From assembly GCA_004352715.1 (NCBI GenBank), contig SCFE01000002.1, positions 1,688,029-1,752,028 of the forward strand: a DNA stretch of 64,000 nt, given 5' to 3'. This DNA is from Hofstenia miamia (lineage: Eukaryota; Xenacoelomorpha; Acoela). Below, piece after piece: positions 34,231-46,856 of the stretch. The translations under genes were made by a program, and so were the position numbers. A model generated the notes under the pieces. That model was not told where the DNA came from. It made no database searches and saw only the letters and a program-made list of their open reading frames with translations. The number at the start of each line of letters is the position of its first letter. The first letter of the stretch is position 1.

Positions 34231-35021
34231 TTTGGAATATTCAGTAGAAATCTGGGATCCATATATGGAAAAACATGTTGTTCAGTTGAAAAGAGTTCAA
34301 AGATGAGCAATTAGGTTTATTTGCAGTATCAGAGGATGAACAGAAAGTGTTTCCATCAAAAGAAAAGACTTAAACTTTCAAACATTAAAAGATCGCAGGA
34401 GAATATCTTGTTGTAAACAGATGCAGGTTATATTCACCAATGTTGTGCACTCATCTCTTGTCAAAGCTTTAAGAAATGTAATTCCAGTGATTATTCTTAT
34501 AACACCAGATCTCTATCAGAAAATTTTCCATTATCACAATTTCCAATTCATAATTTTCTGCATCATAGTTTTACTCACAGGGCCTCATGGGATCTGAATT
34601 CAACTAACTATGAGAATTGGGTAATATTGATGCTAGAATTTAAAATAGAGTTGAGTGACCATGTTCTTGCCAACAAGCTTCTATATAAGTAAAATTTGGA
34701 TAAAAAGAACACTGCATGGTGCTTGCTTCTTCTAAACTTGTATTTTCAGATACTAAACAAAGTTCTTAGTTGGATGGTCACTGAAGTCAATTTTGGTACT
34801 ACATGTTCTAACTTGGCTTCAATGGTAAAAACTGAACCTGGTTTTGAATCACAAGCTGTTTTGATTGCTAAAATCAATTACAAAACAGACAACATACATT
34901 ACAATCAACAACACATTTGGGTGAGAAGTAATTTTGGTGAACAAATAATTGGAAACAAAAATGAAACATTTCTCATGTTCAAACTTTCCACAACAGTAAT
35001 AATGTTGTAAAATGGAGTATA

Positions 35022-35063
35022 TGCTATAACTGTGAACTGACAAATCACTTTGCAGAAGAATGC
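35022..35063 (+). pseudogene. Copia gag zinc knuckle
   Basis: CYNCELTNHFAEEC fits C-x2-C-x4-H-x4-C exactly, the nucleic-acid-binding knuckle at the end of gag. Upstream 34696-35010 is an open gag-like stretch in another frame (NKVLSWMVTEVN). Downstream 35339-35551 resembles the retroviral-type protease region (GDLLFLLSLWSLERMK), in which the usual D-S/T-G is not visible. Confidence 0.65.
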
Positions 35064-35569
35064 CCTCAACAGAGCAGTAACAATATAGATCATACAAGTA
35101 ATTACTTTGTATTTTGAAGCAGAGAAACAAAAGTTTGTAATGGTAATGTATCAACAGCCATAATAAATACTGTTTGTAGCAAATCATTTACCAAGAAAAA
35201 TTGGCTAAAACAATTCTGTAATATAAATGAAGTAAACATTAAATCATGTAATCAATTTCATTTGTCATCTAAGTTTAAATTTGGTGATGGTAGTTGCAGA
35301 AATGCAATCCATAAGATTGTATTACCAATTGATATAAATTGGGGCCCTGTTTTGTTAGCATTGATATAGTTTCTGGTGATTTGCTGTTCCTCTTGTCTCT
35401 TTGGTCTTTGGAAAGAATGAAAGCTATTACCAATACAGAAAAAAGATCCATCACAATCAATGATAATGAGATGCAATTGGATGTATCAGCATCTGTTCAT
35501 TACCTGTTACTAGCAAGTTCTGAAATGACACTGACTGCAGATGTTATTTAAAAGATTCATCACCAATTT

Positions 35570-36046
35570 GTGCAACTCTTGATATGTGCTAAGAAGTGTT
35601 GGAACAAATTTGATATTGAAGACCTATACAATGGTTGTGAAATTTGCATCAAGCATTCTCAGTCAAAAAGGGAAAGTATTCTTTCAATGCCTTCAGAAAT
35701 GGAATTAAATTTTATGCTTGCCTTGGATATTTTCTTTCTAGATTTTAATGGAAAAAACCTTTCTGTGTTGCATATAATTTATCTGCATTCACACTATTTG
35801 GTGGTGTCATTACTGAATGCTAAAGAAAGCAAATCTGTACAGGAAGCATTTTTGGATAATTGGATTACAATTTTTGAAGCTCCTAAACAAATATTGTCCA
35901 ACAATGGTGGAAAATTTGTTGCCATATCCATGGAGGATTTTTGTGATTATCTTGATATATTCCATAACACTACAACACCTTATTCGCCTTTTAGTAACAG
36001 AACAGTTGAGAGGAACAATGCAATTATAAAGGAAATGGTGCAATAG
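35570..36046 (+). pseudogene. Copia integrase core
   Basis: An open frame of 158 codons. CEICIKHSQSKR is the end of the HHCC finger. LALDIFFLDFNGKNLSVLHI holds the first catalytic Asp; ILSNNGGKFVAISMEDFCDY is the second catalytic block, with Asn where the Asp of D-N-G-G is expected; SPFSNRTVERNNAIIKEMV keeps the Glu. Loss of the middle acidic residue would inactivate it. Confidence 0.75.
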
Positions 36047-36739
36047 GTAATTGAAACAGAGACCTACCAAAAATCATTGACAGTTCTACATCTTGCCACA
36101 TTTAGCAAAAATTATTGCCCAATTACCTGGGTTACTCATTAAGTCAAATTGTATTTGGTAAAAATGCTTGTATCGGCAGTAATCTGGATGAGAATCATAT
36201 TCCTGGAGATCTTACATCAACATCAAAAGCTGTTGAGAAACACATGAGAATTTTGAGACATATATGGACAATTTCATAGACACAGACTGTTCTAATCAGA
36301 TTAAAAGAGCATTCTCATCTTGCATTCAAGCTAATGCTAGTTTGTCCTTGGATATCAAGTTGAAGGTGCTTTATCAATCTGAAAATTCTAAGCAATGGAA
36401 AGGACCTGAACTAGTTATTTTACAACATGTAACTGAAATCCTAGTTAAACATGGGGGAATTATGAGATGTGTACATGTTTTGAAGATTCATGAGCTAAAA
36501 AAACCTTTTCACTCACAATGAAAATAAGGAAACAATTCCAGTTGATCTTAATCAAAATCAAGTACCTCCAGATAATGTTCAAATTGATGACAGACATTGG
36601 TGAGAAGTCTGAATCAATGGAAATTGCATGAATGATAATTTGCCACATTATCCATCCAGAAATCATTCTGTCCCTGAGAGGTAGGGGTGTTAAAGAAAAT
36701 GAGTTATTCAATTAGTTAGCCAACAAAGTTTACAAAGAA

Positions 36740-37420
36740 AGTATTTTAGGTGAAAAGAGTTTGAAGGAACTAAATGTTATTTCAACTAAATGGACAATGT
36801 TGGTGAGAGAAAATGTAAAGCAAGATTGGTTGCTTGTGGTTTGCAGGATATCAATCCGGAAAACAAAACCTCACNNNNNNNNNNNNNNNNNNNNNGTAGG
36901 GGTGTTAAAGAAAATGAGTTATTCAATTAGTTAGCCAACAAAGTTTACAAAGAAAGTATTTTAGGTGAAAAGAGTTTGAAGGAACTAAATGTTATTTCAA
37001 CTAAATGGACAATGTTGGTGAGAGAAAATGTAAAGCAAGATTGGTTGCTTGTGGTTTGCAGGATATCAATCCGGAAAACAAAACCTCACCCACCTGTTCA
37101 AAACTCACAATGGGATTACTCTTTTCAGTATTGAGTCTTATGAAGTGGAATATTTAAGAAAATGGATATTGCAACAGCTAAAACTCTAAAAGGAGCTGTA
37201 TAGACAATATTGATAGGTGTTTATAGGCTTCATGAGGCTAGTCATCTCTTGTATCATTGCATATTAAGAGAGAAAATACGACTTGGAGCAGAGATGTTTA
37301 AGCTTGACAGGGCTTTATACATATTTTGGAGGAATGATACTATCATTGGATGCATAGATACATGTGTCGACGATTTTAAGATTTGTAGAAAACTTGATTT
37401 TGTTTTGCACTTATAGTGAG
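36740..37420 (+). pseudogene. Copia reverse transcriptase, decayed and gap-disrupted
   Basis: STKWTMLVRENVK and LLVVCGLQD (the K-A-R-L-V-A-R-G block) are present before the N gap and again after it. Then PTCSKLTMGLLFSVLSLMKW, a degenerate MDIATAKTL (motif A) and, at 37280-37380, EMFKLDRALYIFWRNDTIIG, CIDTCVDDFKI (motif C, VDD). FKVGLVEKIGTEWV follows. Stops throughout. Confidence 0.7.
36875..36895. other. Short N gap flanked by duplicated sequence
   Basis: The 194 bases before the gap (36681-36874) are repeated exactly in position after it (36896-37089). Most likely an unmerged contig overlap, not a biological duplication. Confidence 0.9.
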
Positions 37421-37830
37421 TCTTAAATCAGTTTTTAAAGTTGGCCTTGTAGAAAAAATTGGTACTGAATGGGTTACATTCATTGACTTCCAAATCACTT
37501 TATTGATCAGTGTATAGAAGTATCCAGATGATTATATCAACAATCTCAATGAAGAAGAGGTGTTTCCAAGTCCCAAGTTATTATTGGTAAATTAACATGG
37601 CTGTCTATAAATAGTAGAACGGAAATACATAAGCTTCAGAACAGCCACTCTGAATGATGTTGACAATCCCCTGCTGTTTACTTGAAAAAGGTTATAAGAT
37701 GATTCAATATCTGAACTGCAATCCGTGAACAATAAGATTTAGAAATGCATGTCAAAACAATACTGCAATACCTGATCTTTAACTTTTATTCTGATGCATC
37801 TTTAAATGGCATAGCTCATAGTGGTTTTAT

Positions 37831-37880
37831 AATATTTTGAGGTTGTGATGTTGCAAATATTTTGAGGTTGTGATGTTGCA
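37831..37880 (+). repeat. 25-bp tandem duplication at the left edge of the P-like element
   Basis: The unit starting AATATTTTGAGGTTGTGATG occurs twice in succession (37831-37855 and 37856-37880). Each unit ends TGATGTTGCA, that is the 8-bp target site plus the first two bases of the P-like end. Confidence 0.9.
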
Positions 37881-40811
37881 ACGAGCTCTGAAATTACAGG
37901 AGATGAAACGGAAATATTATAATAAAAACGTGTTGGTGGGAAATTTGTTTAAGTTCTTTATAAATACAGTAAAATTTAAATACAACTATAGCATATTGTT
38001 ACTTTAAGACTAAAGGCGTCACTTTACATACATAGAAAATGAAATTAACTAAAATTAGATGAAGAACGAAGCTTCTTAACTACTTATTGTGATTTACTTG
38101 ACTTTGAAAGTTTCCGTTTTTCATCATTTAATTTGCGGATGTAATCTCTACTAAAAGTGTTGAATAAACACCTGTGTAGAGGAGTAAATAATTGTCCTTC
38201 ATATTCTTCATTTTCAGTTGCAAATGATTCAAAAGGTTTTGTCACATATAAAGTACATGGGATGTTACGTACAGTCAAATATATTTCATATCAATTTAAG
38301 GTATACTTATCTATTGTTTTATCCAGCAATGTACACAATAGAATTAATTAACTAATGGTTAAAATCGCAAATAGTTCTGTCTTTGATAATACTGTTATCA
38401 GGTTTTGCTTCACAAATTTACCATCGGATTCGCAGGCATAATCTATCTGAAGCGCCACTTCATTCAGTAATTGTGCAGTATTATTCTTAAATGTATTCAT
38501 CACTTGATTTACAGACACATAGTAATTGCTTCCCGAAGACTACCGGTAAATTCCAAATTGACGTTCAAGTGGATCAGTGTGAAATTCTCCTAGCATTTCA
38601 TACGAAAATCCAAAATCTAATAAAAATTCTGAAAGTTCTTTTAGTCCCATCAAAGTACGAAATATAGCAAAACTAGTTTCCAAAGTTAAGCTTTTTACTC
38701 ATTGCTATGGGAGCCATGTCACAAAATTTATTCGCATTTAAGCTTAGGTAATCAAGGCGATCACCATATTTAGAAAAAATAACCATTTCAAATTTGTCAT
38801 TTTTTCTTGGTCCTATAGTAGGAGACTTAACATTTCCTATTTTGAAAATGTTAGAAACCATTTCTACAAATTTAGCTGTTTGATCTCTTACACAAATTCT
38901 GAGTGTTGCCACAGTTTTGTCATAAAAAATCTTCAAAGCCAAGCTGACCTTTTGTTTTTCTATAGCAGACGGATGCAAGGGAGCAAAATTCAAAGAAGTG
39001 TATTTCATAGCACTATCTACTTCTTTGTTGTAAACATGCAATAAATCACTCCATTTGCAATACATTCCATCAAAAATTAGAGTTTTCTCCTCAGAATACC
39101 AGTTGTTTCGAACAGATTTGATCAAATGTCGCAGATTAAGCAATAAAAAACACTGTTTTGTTGCATCTAATGGATTTTGACATACTCAGGGGCGTTCATT
39201 ATTAAAACCAGGAAAGCGTGTAGAAAACTGCTTGTTGACATGTGAATTATCTGTGACTGAGCAAAGAATATTTGTACCAGCATTATGCAATATAGAAATG
39301 ATATTCAGACACTGCTCATAGATAAATTCTCCAGTAGGATTAAGCACGGGAACTAATTTCAACATAAATGTTGGCCCTCCATGTAAACATTTGATCATAA
39401 AGCCGATCATTGTTTTTGCTTTAATTTTTCCAGATGCTTCATTGACTTCATAGCCAATAATATGATAATATGACTACCTGAAAGCTCCAAAGTCTCTTTA
39501 ACATACACTTCAACTATAAGCAGCAAACAGGTTTTTGAAACCCAGTCAAATTAGAAAAAATTGAATTTGATTCACAAAAAGAATCATTCAACTGAATAGC
39601 TCCTATAGTTTTTTGTATTGTTCGAATGCTTGGTAATGGCAAAAAGTCGCGAATATAAAGATATGCATGTCGAGATAAACTTGATAATTTTAATGAAAAT
39701 GAAAACAATGTTTTGGAATACCTTTGTGCCGTTTTGGAGCATGATTTAGTGAACCAAACTCACAAAGAAGAACATCAGTAAGCTGATGTTGAAAATGAAT
39801 AAATTCAAAATTTCGAACAGAATCTACAACATTCTCAAATGCAGACCAAAATTTAAGTTTACCATTTACAACTCTACCTAGTGTTGCTATTTTAAAAAAC
39901 CTAAATAGGCTGAATACAAGAATTCATCAATTGTTTATAGTCCAGATGGTCTTTACAAAACTTTCAATCACCACCTAAAAAACTACGATACTTTTTTCTC
40001 GCTTAATAACAATTATCTCATCAGGTTCTAAGAACGCACATTGTGAAATTCCACTAGCAAATTCATGAAAAGACTAAATTTCGTCATTAGACATAAACTG
40101 TTGATAAGCAAGATTTTCTTCTTTCTCTATTCTCTGAGAACTTAAACAACTTGTTGGCCTAAATGTAACATTTATAGAACTAAGCCTATTGATAAATAAG
40201 GTAAATAAATTTCTTATAATTTAGTGCAAGTGTTTCTCCAATTCATATTTTTAACACCCTTAGTAAATTGCATAACCCGTTTCCTTCATTTAATGCATTT
40301 ATTCTATAGAAAAATCTTTAAAATGCAGTCAAAATTGTGATATATATTGAATCATCATAAATTTATTTTCAATCTCTAATACACATTTATTAGCTAAAAC
40401 AAAAATTTACCTATGTGTGCTTTAATGCTGTTTAAAACTTGAAGAAGGAATACCCTCAAATTTATTGGGGATTTCCGCTGGTCAAACACGTTCTTTTTTC
40501 ATTGTAGTTTTCATTGGTAGAAACCAGTGGCACTTGCAAACTACCAAATGTTTTTGGTATGGCGAAAAAATGCGAGGAATTGCATCCAGCTATTTCTGTT
40601 TTTCATAAGTATCAGTTGGAAAACGTACAATCATACTTGTACTAACCACATTTACATTCAGGTACACAACATGCATTAGGCATATTTAATCTACAATGTA
40701 ATAGAGCAATCTATTAATTAACGTTTCTGTACGTGTTGCAAAAAATTTTCCCACCTACACAGATATATTATAATATTTCTGTTTCACCTCCTGTTATTCA
40801 GAGCTTCCTGT
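37879..40811 (-). mobile_element. P-element-like (THAP-type) transposon nested in Copia
   Basis: The 8-bp direct repeat TGATGTTG lies immediately outside both ends (37871-37878 and 40812-40819). The terminal inverted repeat extends about 65 bp: left CAACGAGCTCTGAAATTACA, right (reverse complement) CAGGAAGCTCTGAATAACAG, then GGARATGAAAC and GAAATATTATAATA in both. Size 2.9 kb. Minus-strand remnants of a THAP domain and P-type transposase fill it. The Copia RNase H reading stops at the left end and resumes at the right end (GCDV | TWSSEKCKL), so the insertion point is certain. Confidence 0.93.
38540..40660 (-). pseudogene. P/THAP9-like transposase, decayed
   Basis: Minus-strand blocks, 5' to 3'. 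A THAP domain end (RFPTDTYEKQK, then CKCHW..P, then RPAEIPNKFEGIPSSSFKQH) lies at 40650-40420. KLSSLSRHAYLYIRDFLPLP (the conserved helical SxxAYxYxR...LP motif) is at 39700-39630. MIGFMIKCLHGGPTFMLKLV with NAGTNILCSVTDNSHVNKQF (RNase-H-like with the VxDNxxxN motif) is at 39410-39220. LNLRHLIKSVRNNWYSEEKT, YCKWSDLLHVYNKE and KQKVSLALKIFYDKTVATLR are at 39143-38920. Reading frames are long but separated by stops and shifts. The best-preserved P-type sequence in the window. Confidence 0.8.
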
Positions 40812-40819
40812 GATGTTGT

Positions 40820-41115
40820 CACATGGAGTTCAGAGAAATGCAAACTTGCTGCGAACTGTTGGTAGCAATAGATGCATTGGATCACGCTATTTATTTGAGG
40901 CAATTAATCTTTACCCTGGTACAATGCAGAATGCATGTATGGTTGTTTACAACTTATTGATGCAGTGCATTTTTCTCATTATCCTATTGAATTAAGACGG
41001 AAAAATAATATTCAAATTATTAAAGATTATACTGTCTGTCAAGTTTCATCAGTTAAAAATTATGCTGATCAGTTAAAAAAAGGAAAAGGGCTCAAATTCC
41101 GAATTTTTATATGAT
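40820..41115 (+). pseudogene. Copia RNase H, distal half
   Basis: Continues the RNase H begun at 37790-37870 (YSDASLNGIAHSGFIIF, with the catalytic D). Here VTWSSEKCKLAAN, then an EAINLYPGTMQNACM-like helix and VCQVSSVKNYADQLKKGKG, which matches the V.WV....QLAD.LTK end of Copia RNase H. Confidence 0.65.
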
Positions 41116-43184
41116 CTTGCTTCATAAAAAGGGCTAGTGTTAAACTAAGTTAGTAACTGTTTATTGTTATTTTATTAATTGTTGACCCCTCTCTTGTAGG
41201 CAAGTCGTCTTTGCATAATTGACAATAACTGGTGTTTAAGTAAATTTACAGTGGTGCTTGTTTTTATATTATCCTAATACATTGATTATATTGTGGATTT
41301 AACAGTGTTAAATAAGTCTGGCTTTTTCATGCGCTCATTGAGCAATGAGGAATGCTGAAAATGTAATCAAGGGCAACATATTTCGAAAATATACACTGAC
41401 AATATTGAAAACAGTAATCAAAACAGTTCAAAATGAACACCATCTACGTTGTCAGTCCACAGAAAAACCAAGTTACAACATATTTGAAGTTTTCAAGAGA
41501 AACGGTATGAAAGATGGTTATTCTAGTCTGAAATACAGGACTGAGTAGATTGGAATCTGTGATTACCATTACCTACACGTTTCTTACAGCTTAAGCTGCT
41601 TTCGTTTTTTTCGTCTTTGGACAACATGGATTGAGTCCAAGTGGTTAGATCAAAAGTGCAGTTATTTGGTTTTCTGTGCATGCCAGTACCTTAGCCAGCA
41701 GATCGAGTCTCAAATGGAAAACAGCAAATAAAGAATTCTAAATCATGAATGCTGCGCACTCCTCTCTGATGAAAGGTTTCAGTTGATCAGCAAACTACGG
41801 GGTTGGAAATCTTTATTTTCAGTGTACCTCAAAACAAATGTTCCAAGCCATTCAAGTAGCGGCTGTGAGGTGGGTACCCAACTGTGCAACCCCAGCTAAT
41901 CACTCGACATGTTCAAGATTTTTATTAAGCTTCTGGTTTTGTGAAACCTTTTCATCAGTGATTTTATAGTTGAAGCTGGAAAAGTATGCTTAATCCGCGA
42001 TTCGTTTTTAGAGTTGCAATGCACCCATGGGGTTCTTATTTGTTAAAACTTGGAATTGCAAAATGTCTATTTTCTGCTCAAGAATAACTTTGGATTCAAA
42101 AGAGAATCTAAAATTTAAGTTTATCATCAATCGAAAACAAATACTAATTCAATGAAACATTTCAATAAATATTGGTAATGCATTCTCGATAAAAACTAAC
42201 TGCTTGAATTTTTCAGGAAATTGGAGCTTCAATTGCCATTTATGGGAACACCTTGTGCACCAGTTTAGAAATTTAGAAGGGATTGGGTCTTGACAGTTCT
42301 GGGCCATATTTACATCTACCTTATGGCACTGAAGTTCCTTTCACTAAATGCGTTTGTTACAGCATCTACCAATATCAGTTGTACAATATTCAAAACTTCT
42401 AATTTGTATTTTTGTTAGAAATCTTGATTTGAGATAGTCAACAAGTGACCTAAATTCACCAAATTGAACAAAATAGTTAATTGCGCAAGTAGATTTTTGT
42501 TAATGTCTGGTATCAGTAAATTCTATGAAATCAGAGAAATAACTTCCATGTTCATGAAGTTGATTTTGTATAAAATCATTCAGATCTTTCTCAATTTCTA
42601 TTGTTTGAATGAGGCTTCATGGGACAGTGTAGATGTAGATGTTTGTTGTAATACAAAGAGGCTGGAGTTGTGAGACCGAGAGGAAAGTCTGTATCCCAGT
42701 GGAAATTCAACTTACCTATGTTATTAAATAGAAAATTCACAGTATTTCATTAGTACGTATGCATATCGATTTCAAATAGTTGATTATATTTATTAATAAT
42801 GATCAACGCATTGCTTATTTTAGTAATCAGTAAGGTGCATTTTCATTGCTTATTCATATTGATTTTTGTAATTCATTTTTATATTTTTGTTTGGATTTTA
42901 TAGCTACGCAGTTTTTATATTTTGTATGTATTGATTTTGATTGCTTCTTGCTTACTTGGTTTTCTTAATTCAAACATTGAAAGTTTGACATGTGAAATTT
43001 GCGTTAACAACCAGTGGTTTAAAACATCAGTAGCCATTATCTCATTGGCTTAATTAACCGCTCGGCAAAATCGTGACATGAAATAAATATCACCTCGTGC
43101 CATTTAAGTTTTGAATTGAGCCCCCAAATAAATTTATTCCGCCTCCGCTGCTGAGAAGTAATACATTTCACTTAGTGTCTTGCG
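41116..43184. other. No supported gene
   Basis: About 2 kb, AT-rich. Open frames at 41345-41548 and 42464-42673 have no recognisable domain. Confidence 0.5.
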
Positions 43185-43445
43185 AGTACTGGAACTCAAC
43201 TCGATATTAGCATGAATTGCATCTACTTTTCTTGAAATTTTGCTTGTAGTGTTGAAGGATGCATCAAACTTTCACTATTTATCTAAAATTTCAAGCCATT
43301 AGGCTTGGTTTCTCTCATTTATTTTAGCATGTTGTATTTCTTTGTATATTCTTAATATAAGATTAAATATAATTATTACTGGAGTCAAACTCGACTAGAA
43401 CCTAAAAAGATCAACTCGCAGAACCCAAATTTCATTGTTATGTTG
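43185..43445 (+). repeat. Dispersed repeat, copy 1
   Basis: Shares order and wording with 62815-63110: AACTCGATATTA, TTTCxTxxAAATTTT, TTGTAGTGT(T/G)GAA, CATTATTTATCTxAAATTxC and GCCAxTxAGGC. Rich in CGA/TCG at its left, like the ends of some hAT MITEs; class unknown. Confidence 0.55.
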
Positions 43446-45363
43446 TAAACCCACTTTAGATCTGTCAATGATTGCAAAGTATCATGCTTTCAGAAGTTTT
43501 TTTATGCAATTACAGTAAATTCAATGTATAAGGAGCAGGGCTGCCAACACAAAATAGATAATACCGAGAGTTGCTAAGTAGAAAAGCGGATGGCTTAGAA
43601 AATCCTACAAAAGCATATTAATGTAAAAATTAAGTCAAATTTTATATCACTAATCAATGTTATCAAAAAGTACGAGAGGAATGAAAAAGCACAATTACAA
43701 TCAGCAACTTTTTTCAATAGTTTTTATCATATTTTGTGTTGCTTTTCCTAATTTATGGCTGTAAATAAAAAGATCATTGAAATTTAAATGAAATTGTTTG
43801 TGAATAAATGTGTACTTAGTCGTTTGAAATGCATAACTCTACCAGATGAGGAGATGCTGGCATTACAGATTGGCAATAACTAAATATCAATCCACAGTGT
43901 TCATACGTTTACAATTACAAACATATGATAAGAATAAAAATAAATTAATGTTCAATATATATCCAAAACTGTTTTCTTATAAAATTTCTGTTAGTAGGAA
44001 AGAATCTGATAAGCGAGATATTTTATATTGATGACAAAAAGCCTAGAGAAACTTTCTAAAGCGGGAGATCTCCCACATGATCTGGAAGTGTAGTGCTAAG
44101 AAATTGAAAATGAACGTGTTCACAACGAATGATATCTCCTCTAAATTTCTGCAATCGATGCAAATACCGCAAACCTTAACATAAAAATAGTTTGCTAAAG
44201 GCATGCCTTAACTACACTTGCCGATTAAATCATGTAGTTGAGACGGTGCAACTTTAAATTCCACAAATTTCTGACAAAGTCGAGTCGATTAAATTATGTA
44301 GCTTAGATAGGCTTTTACAAGTATTCACCGGTTTTATAAACAAATGTTAAGAAATCACTTAGTGTAAATTAGCGTGCTGGTTTAGGTAATGTTATGATGT
44401 GCTATATTTTATGCATTACGTTTTCAACAAGTTCCTGAATGTAATTAAGGTTAATTCATTTACTACTATGACAATAATCAGGGCTTGATAAAATGGAAAT
44501 TCAGTTAAATCTCCATAAGTTATATATTAGAAATTCAAGACTAAAACCTGAATACATCATATTTCTCATGAATTTTACCAGTACTGTAGTGTCATAATGG
44601 TGCATCGAAATCTAGGATGTAAAGAGTATAAGCATTGGAACTATTTCACAAGTTATTAATTGTAATAACATTGAACTGTTTTACCCTAACACCATTTTAT
44701 CTCAGCTTGCTTTCAAGATGCTTAGCCATTCCTTCAACTAGTGGACCAAATACCTTGTGAAGGATTTTTCTCGCCATACAGTTTTATCATCAGTAAATTC
44801 AGATTTTGAAAATGAAAATGTTTTATAATGCCTCAGAGATTGGAAAAATATTTTGAAACGCGTTGCTTTGCTTAATTTTTTAGTTTACTTTCAATAAACA
44901 TTTAATTTTCTTGATAAGAGGACAGACATGCTTTGGCACTACAGGCAAACGTTGATTCGGAAATATTGGAACAGAACATATTATTTTAACGTAACGAGAT
45001 TTCACTACATTGTGTTATTCCATTTACTGCTTTTCATAACCTAGTTAATGGGATGCTCTTGTTGATTAGGACCTGCAGATTGTGCGCAGATGTAGATAAA
45101 AACTGCTGGTTGACTAATCCCATGACACATGCCTAATTTTATATGAAAAAATGAGAAATTGTGACATAGCAGTTAATCCGGATTAATCCGAGATGGGCAG
45201 GATAAATTTTTGTCGTGAACAGCCCAACTCAACACCCTCTAGCAAATGTGGCTAAAACCTAGGTTTATTAGTAGTCATTAGCTAATGTAATCATAACATT
45301 TTATCTTGAATATTTCGTTTATGAAATTAAAAAGTATTTATCTAACAAATAACATATTTTTAG
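43446..45363. other. No recognisable feature (probable intron of the TSP1-repeat gene)
   Basis: AT-rich. Near 45178 a GTTAATCCGGATTAATCCG direct repeat occurs. If the exon at 45364 has upstream exons, this is intron; none was recognised. Confidence 0.45.
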
Positions 45364-46856
45364 GTTGCCATTGGGGAGATTGGAGTAAATGGAAAACTTG
45401 CATAGACAAAAAGACTAGGCGAACGCGTATTGAAAACAGAATTCTTGGTGTTTCTTGTGATGGGGATGCAGAACACGAATTGTACTGCGGTGATACTACT
45501 TACGTTGATTACTCAGTGCCAGCTAGTTATGCTAGAGATTTAACATTTGATACTTCTATAGAAGGACCACTTGAAATCACATACTGCTTTGATTTGAACA
45601 CGGACTATTTTTATGATCCCACGTTGGTTAACATTATCTTGACTAATGAATCAGGAACAACATCTTGTGAGTCAAGTAACACTGACTATGATTGTGTATC
45701 ATTTGGTGCAAACATTGTTGTACCGTTTGAGTTTATAGGAGAATATGCATATATTACAAAACAACATATTGAAGCGTTGCCTACAAGAAGCGTAACAGAG
45801 TGTAACTTTGAATGCAGTCCTAGCAACTATTACAATTCATTGAAGCTAAGATGCAAGGCATGTGATTTTAGCCCTTGGACAGCATGGCAAACGTGTACCA
45901 ATTTGCTAACTAGGCGATGGCGGACTAAACATAGTATCTTAGGAGGCATCTGTTTGGGGCATTCTGAACATCGATTGTATTGCGGGGACACTACCTACGT
46001 CGATTACTCAGTACCAGTTAGTTATGCTACAAATATTGATTATGATTCTTCCTCTGTAGGACCTTTTGAAATGTTATATTGTTTTGATATAAACACAGAC
46101 TTTTCCAATGATGCAATTTTTGTTAAAATCATCATTATAAATGAATCAGGAACAACTTCCTGTGCGCCTGCTAGCTCACAATACGATTGCATATCATTTG
46201 GGGCGAATATTGTTGTGCCCACTGAATACATAGGAGAATATGCTTACATTACAAAACAACACCTTCAAACATTGCCTAAAAGAAGTGTTACAGAATGTTA
46301 TATTCACTGCAATTCTGAAACATATTATAATACTGTTCAGTTAAGATGTAAGGCGTGTACGTGGGGACAATGGAGTGAATGGAGCAATTGCGACAATAAT
46401 CGAATGAAGCGTATGCGAACAGCAAACAGTATTCTAGGGGGTACTTGCATAGGGTCTGCTGAGCTACCAATGCATTGTGGGCTTAATACACCTATTGTTA
46501 ACCATTCAATACCATTAGAATATGGTTGGGGTGGGGTTCTTAATAGTGAAATTAAAGGGCATTTGATGATTTATTATTGCTTTGCTCAAACTGAGCATTT
46601 TCCTGAAGAAATACTTGTTGAAATTGTTTTAATAACTAATCAAGGAATGTGGTCGTGTTCTCGAAACCGAAATACAATCCCAGTCGGCTGTTTAAGAGCT
46701 CTAAATGCTATCTTTATTCCTGATGCATTTTCTGGAGAATATGGTTACATTACGAAAGAACAGCTTGGTAGCTCTTCTCATAGGACGGCTTCTCACTGTA
46801 TCCTTTTATGCCACCGAGAAGCGTATTACTATGTACAAACATTACAGTGCGAATAA
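45364..46856 (+). CDS. Terminal exon, three TSP1 plus unknown-domain units (secreted or surface protein)
   Basis: The exon begins after AACATATTTTTAG (45363), phase 1, and runs about 498 codons without interruption to TAA at 46854-46856. Three tandem units start near 45366, 45852 and 46347 (162, 165 and about 170 residues). Each opens with a thrombospondin type-1 repeat (CHWGDWSKWKTC, CDFSPWTAWQTC, CTWGQWSEWSNC, then basic residues, C.G..E...CG). About 110 residues of an unrecognised domain follow: Y(S/P)VP..Y, YCFD.NT, NESGTTSC, a DC.SFGANIVVP block, then GEYAYITKQH and TEC...C..YYN. The Trp/Cys pattern implies secretion and disulfides. The upstream part (signal peptide, other modules) is not seen. 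Units 1 and 2 are much closer to each other than to unit 3, so duplication was stepwise. Confidence 0.8.

Larger units (their letters stand above)
31120..34690 (+). mobile_element. CR1/L2-like LINE, nearly full-length but decayed
   Basis: ORF1, apurinic-type endonuclease and RT follow each other in the normal order over 3.6 kb. All three are broken by stops and shifts. The 5' limit is set by where similarity to copy 1 begins (about 31120). The 3' limit is uncertain because Copia gag-like sequence starts at about 34690. Confidence 0.75.
34690..41115 (+). mobile_element. Copia-type LTR retrotransposon body, split by a P element
   Basis: Gag end, zinc knuckle, protease-like region, integrase, RT and RNase H follow in the Copia order (integrase before RT). 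RNase H is interrupted at 37878/40820 by the P-like element. No LTRs could be recognised. The RT region contains the N gap at 36875-36895 with duplicated flanks. Many stops; an old copy. Confidence 0.75.
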
